NCBI GenBank assembly: GCA_963762635.1
Contig: CAVXLQ010000022.1
Span: 120,672 to 184,671, forward strand
DNA from: Tenggerimyces sp963762635
GTDB taxonomy: Bacteria; Actinomycetota; Actinomycetes; Propionibacteriales; Actinopolymorphaceae
Direction: 5' to 3'
Length of the DNA stretch: 64,000 bases
In this document: positions 58,652 through 64,000 of the stretch, piece after piece
Layout: every line of letters begins with the position of its first letter
Position numbering within the stretch: position 1 is the stretch's first letter
Notes under the pieces: generated by a model
Databases searched by the model: none
Told to the model about the DNA's origin: nothing
The model's input: the letters and a program-made list of their open reading frames with translations, nothing else
Program-made: the position numbers and the translations under genes

Positions 58652-59674
58652 ATGGCGATCACACCTACCGTCGAACCGGGCGCACCGATCCACGCAGCCG
58701 ATCGGCGGCAATCCTGGCTGATCCGCATCGCGCTGGCCATCGCGACGCCGTACCGGCAGTCCGCCGGCATCGCGCGCGGCATGCTCGTCGCGGGGACCAT
58801 CCTCACGTTGCTGATGGTGATCCTCGCGGTCTTCGCGCCGTTGATCGCGCCGTACGACTTCGACCAGGTCGCCGGTGCCGACGGAGAGCGTTTCCCCAAG
58901 CAGGCTGAGCCGTCCGGTGAGCACTGGTTCGGCACGAACGTGCAGACGTTCGACGTGTTCTCCCGGGTCGTATGGGGCGCGCAGACCGAGCTCAAGGTCG
59001 TGCTGCTCTCGCTGGCGCTGACCATCGTCGTTGGCGTGCTGCTCGGATTGGTCTCCGGCTTCGTCGGCGGTTGGCTGGACCGCGTCCTGGTGCTGATCAT
59101 GGACGCGCTGTTCGCGTTTCCCTATCTGCTGTTGGCGATCGTGGTGTCGTTCCTGCTGGCCGGCAAGCTCGGCAGCGGCATCGTCACGGCCGCCGTGTCG
59201 GTGACCGTGGTCTACATCCCGCAGTACTTCCGCGTCGTGCGCAACAGCACGGTCAGCGCGAAGGAGGCGACGTACGTCGAAGCGGCACGGGCGATCGGTG
59301 CGCCACCGTTGACGATCATGATGCGGTACCTGTTCACGAACGTGGTACAGAGCGTCCCCGTCATCGCGACTCTGAACGCCGCCGACGCGGTCGGAACCCT
59401 TGCGGCGTTGGGCTTCCTCGGTTACGGCATCCAGGCGACCGAGGCGTCGGAGTGGGGTTACGACCTCAACCGCGCGGTCGACGACGCGTCGGTCGGCATC
59501 TGGTGGACCGGTGCGTTCCCCGGCCTCGCGATCGTGGTGCTGGTCGTGGGCCTGACGCTGGTCGGTGAGGGACTGAACGAGACGTTGAACCCGACGTTGC
59601 GCGTACGCCGGCTGCTGCCGGTCGTGCTGCCACCACGCAAGCCGAAGGCCGCCGCCGAAGGGAGCAGCCGATGA
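58652..59674 (+). CDS. Peptide ABC importer permease, DppC/OppC-like
   Basis: 340 aa, ATG start with GGGGAG upstream. N-terminal OppC_N segment with the first helix (MLVAGTILTLLMVILAVFAPLIAPYDF), then GEHWFGTNVQTFDVFSRVVWG and five further helices. The EAA loop is YVEAARAIGAPPLTIMMRYLFTNVVQSVPVIATL. A basic C-terminus follows. It pairs with the DppB-like permease 15 nt upstream, and its stop overlaps the DppD-like gene by 4 bp. Confidence 0.95.
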   Translation: MAITPTVEPGAPIHAADRRQSWLIRIALAIATPYRQSAGIARGMLVAGTILTLLMVILAVFAPLIAPYDFDQVAGADGERFPKQAEPSGEHWFGTNVQTFDVFSRVVWGAQTELKVVLLSLALTIVVGVLLGLVSGFVGGWLDRVLVLIMDALFAFPYLLLAIVVSFLLAGKLGSGIVTAAVSVTVVYIPQYFRVVRNSTVSAKEATYVEAARAIGAPPLTIMMRYLFTNVVQSVPVIATLNAADAVGTLAALGFLGYGIQATEASEWGYDLNRAVDDASVGIWWTGAFPGLAIVVLVVGLTLVGEGLNETLNPTLRVRRLLPVVLPPRKPKAAAEGSSR

Positions 59675-60699
59675 CCGGCGAACAGGTGTTGTCGGTCTCG
59701 GACCTGCGGGTCTGGTACGGCACCGAACGAGGACCAGTCCGGGCTGTCGACGGCGTGTCGTTCAACCTGCACGCGGGCGAGACCCTCGGCCTGGTGGGCG
59801 AGTCCGGCTGCGGCAAGTCGACCCTCGGCCGCGGCGTGCTCGGTCTGCTGCCCGCTGGGGCGAAGGCGGACGGCGAGATCGACTTCAAGGGCACCGACCT
59901 GCTGAGCATCGGCCGGCGCGACCTGGAGGACCTGCGCGGGCCCGAGCTCGGGATGATCTTCCAGGAGCCGCTGACCCGGCTCAACCCGCTGATGCGGATC
60001 TCGGAGCACTTCGAGGAGACCGTCCGAACGCACGAGCCCAGCATCGGCAAGGACGAGATCCGGCGGCGCTCGATCGACACGCTGCGCCGGATGGGCATCC
60101 CGCCGACGCGGTACCGGGCGTTCCCGCACGAGTTCTCCGGCGGCATGCGGCAGCGCATCATGATCGCCCTCGCGTTGGTGCTGCGCCCGGCGTTCATCGT
60201 CGCGGACGAGCCGACGACGGCACTGGACGTCCTGGTCGAGGCGCAGATCATCCGGATCCTCGCCGACCTGCGCCGCAACTTCGACACCGCGCTGCTGCTG
60301 ATCACGCACAACCTCGGCATCGTCGCGGAGGCATGTGACCGGGTCGCGGTGATGTACGCCGGCGGCATCGTCGAGGAGGGTGACGCGCGCGAGGTGTTCG
60401 GCGCGCCGCAGCACCCGTACACGCGCGAGCTGCTGCGGTCGACGATCTCCTTGCACACCACGGGACTGCACTACATTCCGGGCTCGCCGCCGGACCTGGT
60501 CGCACCGCCGTCGGGGTGCCGGTTCCATCCGCGCTGCCCGGACGCGATGGAGGTGTGCTCCGCGAAGGATCCGATCGAGGTCGTGACACCCCAGGGGCAA
60601 CGGGTGACCTGTTGGCTGCACGGGCCGGAGTCGGAGATCCCGTCGGGCGGGCGCGCGCGGCTGGTGCGAGAGGAGATCAGCGTTGCCGACGAAGCCTGA
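59671..60699 (+). CDS. Peptide ABC importer ATPase, DppD/OppD-like
   Basis: 342 aa. Walker A GESGCGKST, Q-loop IFQEPLTRLNPL, signature FSGGMRQRIMIALAL, Walker B FIVADEPTTALDV and H-loop LITHNL. The C-terminal oligopeptide-binding extension has cysteine motif CRFHPRCPDAMEVCSAKDP, characteristic of the Opp/Dpp ATPases, which can hold an Fe-S cluster. ATGA overlap with the preceding permease and 17-bp overlap with the next ATPase. Confidence 0.95.
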   Translation: MTGEQVLSVSDLRVWYGTERGPVRAVDGVSFNLHAGETLGLVGESGCGKSTLGRGVLGLLPAGAKADGEIDFKGTDLLSIGRRDLEDLRGPELGMIFQEPLTRLNPLMRISEHFEETVRTHEPSIGKDEIRRRSIDTLRRMGIPPTRYRAFPHEFSGGMRQRIMIALALVLRPAFIVADEPTTALDVLVEAQIIRILADLRRNFDTALLLITHNLGIVAEACDRVAVMYAGGIVEEGDAREVFGAPQHPYTRELLRSTISLHTTGLHYIPGSPPDLVAPPSGCRFHPRCPDAMEVCSAKDPIEVVTPQGQRVTCWLHGPESEIPSGGRARLVREEISVADEA

Positions 60700-61999
60700 G
60701 GTCTCTGCCGTTCCCGCGCCTGATGCCGGTGGCGGTGCGGACGACCGCGAAGTCATCATCGAGGCGCGCGATCTCGAGGTCCATTTCGCCTTGCGTGGTG
60801 GCTCTTTGGGTCGCGTCTTCGGTGCCGGCGGGGGGGTGGTCAAGGCCATCGACGGCATCTCGTTCCAGCTGCATCGCGGCGAGGTGCTCGGCATCGTGGG
60901 CGAGTCGGGCAGTGGCAAGACCACGCTCGGCCGGGCCGTTCTCGGTCTCGTGCAGCCGACCGGTGGTCAGCTGCTGTATCGCGGGCAGGATCTGGCGAAG
61001 CTGTCCGAGAAGGAGCTGCGCCCGTTCCGGAAGAACCTGCAGATGGTGTTCCAGGACCCGTCCGCGGCGCTGAACCCGTCGATGGACATCGAGACCGCCG
61101 TGGGGCATCCGCTGGTGATCCACAAGGCGGTCTCGTCGAAGGCCGAGCGTCATGCCAAAGTCTCGGAGGCGCTGGAACGCGTCGGGCTGTCGCCGGTCGA
61201 CCAGTTCCTGACGAAGTACCCGAGCGACCTGTCCGGTGGGCAGAAGCAGCGGGCCGTGCTGGCACGGGCGATCATCATGCGGCCGGAGCTGCTGGTCGCG
61301 GACGAGCCGGTGTCGATGCTGGACATGTCGGTCCGGGCGAAGATCCTCGAGCTGATGCTCGAGCTGAAGAGCGACTTGGATCTGACGTACGTCTACATCA
61401 CGCACGACCTCGCGACCGCGAAGTTCTTCTGCGACCGGGTCGCGATCTGCTACCTCGGCCGCGTGGTGGAGATCGGGCCGACGGCGGAGATCTTCGCCGA
61501 CCCGAAGCACCCGTACACGAAGGCGTTGCTGAAGGCCGTTCCCGAGCCCGACCCGTCGAAGTCGGTGGCCCGGGACCTGCCCCGAGGCGAGATCCCCGAC
61601 GCCGCGGCGCCACCGCTGGGCTGCGCGTTCCACCCGCGCTGCCCGGTCGCCTTCGAGGCGTGCGGGTGGGAGACGCGGGACCTGCGAGCGCTGCTCGAGC
61701 AGCACTGGGTGGCGATGCCGGAGGAGGAGTACGAGGCGGAGCGTGCGATCGTCGGCAACCTCGACGAGCTCGACGTAGCCGACCACACAGCCGTCCTCAA
61801 GCCCGGCCGTGGCTTCGCGTCCGAGGACGTGATGGCCCTGCTCGACCGCGTGCGCACCTCGGACCCGGAAGAGCCCCTGTGGCGCGGCGTCCGCGGCATC
61901 GAGTCGCGAGCGAACGACGTCGTGGTGAACTTCGACCCAGGCTCGGACCCCAACCTCCGCCTGTCGAACGACGTCGACGTCGCCTGCCACCTGTACTGA
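60683..61999 (+). CDS. Peptide ABC importer ATPase, DppF/OppF-like
   Basis: 438 aa from a TTG at 60683, with AGGAGA 7 nt upstream. Walker A GESGSGKTT, Q-loop VFQDPSAALNPSM, signature LSGGQKQRAVLARAI, Walker B LLVADEPVSMLDM and H-loop YITHDL. The C-terminal CAFHPRCPVAFEACGWETRD motif is present, followed by an extra 100-residue tail that is longer than in typical DppF and has no recognised domain. The last gene of the importer operon. Confidence 0.93.
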   Translation: MPTKPEVSAVPAPDAGGGADDREVIIEARDLEVHFALRGGSLGRVFGAGGGVVKAIDGISFQLHRGEVLGIVGESGSGKTTLGRAVLGLVQPTGGQLLYRGQDLAKLSEKELRPFRKNLQMVFQDPSAALNPSMDIETAVGHPLVIHKAVSSKAERHAKVSEALERVGLSPVDQFLTKYPSDLSGGQKQRAVLARAIIMRPELLVADEPVSMLDMSVRAKILELMLELKSDLDLTYVYITHDLATAKFFCDRVAICYLGRVVEIGPTAEIFADPKHPYTKALLKAVPEPDPSKSVARDLPRGEIPDAAAPPLGCAFHPRCPVAFEACGWETRDLRALLEQHWVAMPEEEYEAERAIVGNLDELDVADHTAVLKPGRGFASEDVMALLDRVRTSDPEEPLWRGVRGIESRANDVVVNFDPGSDPNLRLSNDVDVACHLY

Positions 62000-62148
62000 G
62001 GTTCGGCCCAGCCAGGACTTCTAGCTCTAGGTCCATTGGCCGAGACGAGGCCGTTCTTCGCTGGTCATATCTCGTCGCGCCGTCAGCCTGCGTCGCGATC
62101 CGGCCGCGGCGAGCGTGAATCTTGCGCCGCCGAAAGGGACAGTTCGAA

Positions 62149-62847
62149 CTACTTCGTGCCGCCGGGTCGGGTGAGCCCGCTCTCGTACGCGAAGACCACG
62201 GCTTGGACCCGATCGCGTAAGCCGAGCTTCGCGAGCACGTTGCCCACGTGGGTCTTGACGGTCGTCTCCGACACGAACAGCTCGCCGGCGATCTCGTTGT
62301 TGGACAGGCCGCGTGCCACGTGAAGCAACACCTCGCGTTCACGTTCGGTCAAGCGGGCAACGAGATCGTTGACCTTCTCGTTCGGACTCGACAGGTTCTG
62401 AGCGAAGCGGTCGAGCAGGCGGCGCGTCACACCGGGAGCGACGACGGCGTCGCCGCGGGCGACGATGCGGATCGCCTCGACGAGGTCGTCGGGGGGTACG
62501 TCCTTCAGCAGGAAGCCCGAAGCGCCGGCCTTCAACGCTTCCACGATGTACTCGTCGAGGTCGAACGTCGTCAGCACGAGCACCTTCACCGTGCTCGACC
62601 GATCCGTTCCCGTGATCTGCCGGGTGGCCTCGACGCCGTCCATCCGCGGCATCCGAATGTCCATCAACACGACGTCGGGCTGCAAGGCCCGCGCCTCGCT
62701 GACCGCCTTCTCGCCGTCGCCGGCCTCGCCCACCACGGCGATGTCCGGCTCGGACTCGAGGATCATCTTGAAGCCGGTACGCAGCAAGGGTTGGTCGTCG
62801 ACGAGCAAGACCCGAATAGGTGCGGTAGGTGCTCTGGGTGTGGTCAC
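62149..62847 (-). CDS. NarL/LuxR-family response regulator
   Basis: 232 aa. Receiver with the acidic pair D17/D18, phosphoacceptor D63 in VVLMDIRMPRMDG, the LTTFD threonine and the lysine of GFLLKD. LuxR-type helix-turn-helix LTEREREVLLHVARGLSNNEIAGELFVSETTVKTHVGNVLAKLGLRD. The ATG overlaps the stop of the kinase gene by 4 bp. The closest paralogue in the window is the frameshifted regulator at 13.7-14.3 kb, which helps define the breaks there. Confidence 0.96.
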   Translation of the reverse strand: MTTPRAPTAPIRVLLVDDQPLLRTGFKMILESEPDIAVVGEAGDGEKAVSEARALQPDVVLMDIRMPRMDGVEATRQITGTDRSSTVKVLVLTTFDLDEYIVEALKAGASGFLLKDVPPDDLVEAIRIVARGDAVVAPGVTRRLLDRFAQNLSSPNEKVNDLVARLTEREREVLLHVARGLSNNEIAGELFVSETTVKTHVGNVLAKLGLRDRVQAVVFAYESGLTRPGGTK

Positions 62848-64000
62848 GATGCCACCCGGTCCAGCGGCAGCCGTGCGACGACCTCGAAGCCCCCGACCGA
62901 ACGCGGTCGTGTTTCCAACGTTCCTCCGTTCAACGTGACCCGTTCTCGCATGCCGACCAACCCGTGGCCGGGCCGCCGGTTGCCGTCGGGAGCCGCGAGC
63001 CGCTGCCCACGGCCGCGACTCCCGTCGTCGGTCACCGCGACGACCACGACCTCCGGTTCGTACCTCAGCAGCACGGCGGCCCGCGTCGGCCCGGCGTGCT
63101 TCAACGTGTTGGTGAGCGACTCCTGTACGACCCGGAAGATCGCGAGGTCGACGCTCGACGGCAGCGTCCGCTGCTCACCGACGACGGTGAACTCGACCTC
63201 CAGGCCGGCTTCGCGTGCCCGCTCGATCAGGTGGTCGAGCTCGGAGACGCCGGCCTGCGGCGCGAGCTCGCGCGCCTCCGTACCCTCGTCGGTCTCGCGG
63301 AGCGCGCCGACGATCCGGCGCATCTCGGCGAGCGCCTCCCGGCCGGTCTCCTCGACCGCCTGCATCGCCTCGATGCTGCGGTCCGGTGCCCGCTTCACCG
63401 TTCGCCGGGCGGCCGCGGCCTGGACGGTCATCACGCTCACGTGATGGGCGACGACGTCGTGCAGCTCGCGGGCGACGCGCGTACGTTCCTCCGCCAGCGC
63501 GGCACGGACCTCGGCTGCGGCCGTACGTTCCAGCCGGTCGGCGCGATCCTCGAGGTCGTCGAGGTAGATCCGTCTGGCACGAAGCGTTCGACCGACGGCC
63601 CACAACCCGATGAACTGGATGACGATCGCGCCGAGCACCTCCGGCCCGAGCGACTGACCCTGGGCGGCGAACGACTCCTGGTGCATGAACGCGTACATCA
63701 ACGAGCCGCCCGTCGACGCCGCGACGAGGAGCAGTCCGGGCAGGAGCGCCGCGTGCATGCCGAGCGTGTACATCGCGACAAGCACGGCGAACGACCCGCC
63801 GACCGAGCTGTAGCCGAGGAAGCCCGCGAGGTAGTACCCGCCGCAGATGGCGAGCGCGGCCGTGATCGGATACCGGCGCCGCACCGCCAGCGGCGCGCCG
63901 GCGGCGAGGGCGAAGAGCACGGCCCAGAAGTCCGGCTCCTTGAACGGCGGCACGCCGGCGCCGTAGTCCCGGATCAGCAACCCGAAGAGGTTGGCGAGCG
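62844..64000 (-). CDS. NarL-family sensor histidine kinase (5' end cut by window)
   Basis: The frame remains open to the last base, so the true start is beyond 64000; a TTG at 63980 is probably internal. The visible part has three to four membrane segments (for example AVLFALAAGAPLAV and LAGFLGYSSVGGSFAVLVAMYTLG), the HisKA_3 box EERTRVARELHDVVAHHVSVMTVQAAAARR with the phosphoacceptor histidine, and an HATPase domain with N-box AIFRVVQESLTNTLKHAG and G-box GHGLVGMRERV. Its partner is the regulator immediately downstream. Confidence 0.94.
   Translation of the reverse strand, partial: LANLFGLLIRDYGAGVPPFKEPDFWAVLFALAAGAPLAVRRRYPITAALAICGGYYLAGFLGYSSVGGSFAVLVAMYTLGMHAALLPGLLLVAASTGGSLMYAFMHQESFAAQGQSLGPEVLGAIVIQFIGLWAVGRTLRARRIYLDDLEDRADRLERTAAAEVRAALAEERTRVARELHDVVAHHVSVMTVQAAAARRTVKRAPDRSIEAMQAVEETGREALAEMRRIVGALRETDEGTEARELAPQAGVSELDHLIERAREAGLEVEFTVVGEQRTLPSSVDLAIFRVVQESLTNTLKHAGPTRAAVLLRYEPEVVVVAVTDDGSRGRGQRLAAPDGNRRPGHGLVGMRERVTLNGGTLETRPRSVGGFEVVARLPLDRVAS

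Noticed and set aside
62280..62300. Further copy of the TTGTTGGAC palindrome
   Set aside because: GTTGTTGGACAGGC here is coding sequence for the conserved LuxR motif GLSNNE and has no partner arm.

Overview
High-GC actinobacterial chromosome segment. Lineage markers are the mycothiol ligase gene mshC inside its conserved actinobacterial block (phosphomutase-like / DUF3090 / SCO1664 family), an F420-type LLM oxidoreductase, an AfsR-type BTAD regulator, a Pls/PosA-type NRPS and an isorenieratene synthase. Codon usage, many GTG/TTG starts and 4-bp ATGA/GTGA overlaps fit Propionibacteriales or Streptomyces-like soil actinobacteria; genus is not determinable here. No tRNA, rRNA, CRISPR array, phage or intact IS was seen.

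Layout. 0-1.2 kb: 3' part of an ABC exporter. 1.4-9.6 kb (minus): purine catabolism operon in the order OHCU decarboxylase, HIU hydrolase, uricase, NCS2 permease, xanthine dehydrogenase FAD and 2Fe-2S subunits, 8-oxoguanine deaminase, xanthine dehydrogenase Mo subunit, which should carry xanthine/8-oxoguanine through urate to allantoin. A 182-bp MITE-like element sits exactly at the HIU hydrolase/uricase junction. 9.6-12.4 kb (plus): a large BTAD/NB-ARC/TPR regulator divergent from that operon. 12.4-17.4 kb: small secreted and membrane proteins, a two-component pair broken by about seven single-base frameshifts, and an intact OmpR-type pair. 17.4-24.8 kb: housekeeping and accessory genes (aldo/keto reductase, LLM oxidoreductase, UppP, GNAT, an FtsX-ectodomain-like protein, a Rieske protein, an amidase with a MerR regulator).

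25.2-30.1 kb (minus): tightly overlapped operon corA, ABC ATPase, ABC permease, and a methyltransferase-CrtU fusion. 30.1-30.6 kb: intergenic cluster of palindromic repeats. 30.6-34.0 kb: mshC block. 34.0-35.4 kb: exported amidohydrolase. 35.4-36.0 kb: intergenic region full of hairpins, including two DnaA-box-like sites and a perfect 26-bp inverted repeat. 36.0-40.9 kb (minus): hypF-hypC-hypD-hypE for the [NiFe]-hydrogenase Fe(CN)2CO ligands, with a divergent DUF6390-type gene and a candidate iron box between them. 41.8-49.1 kb: frameshifted nucleotidyltransferase, PAC2 protein, metH, a putative lipoprotein and a glutathionyl-hydroquinone-reductase-like protein. 49.3-54.5 kb: Pls/PosA-type NRPS coupled to an M1 peptidase. 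54.5-62.0 kb: HAD hydrolase, thioesterase and a complete five-gene Dpp/Opp-type peptide ABC importer. 62.1-64.0 kb: NarL-type response regulator and sensor kinase, the latter cut by the window end.

Points most worth a second look: the MITE that separated what reads as a TAATG-coupled stop/start at the uricase gene; a six-copy palindromic repeat family whose stems differ by paired changes; the methyltransferase-CrtU fusion; the iron box beside hyp genes; the frameshift cluster at 13.7-14.9 kb.
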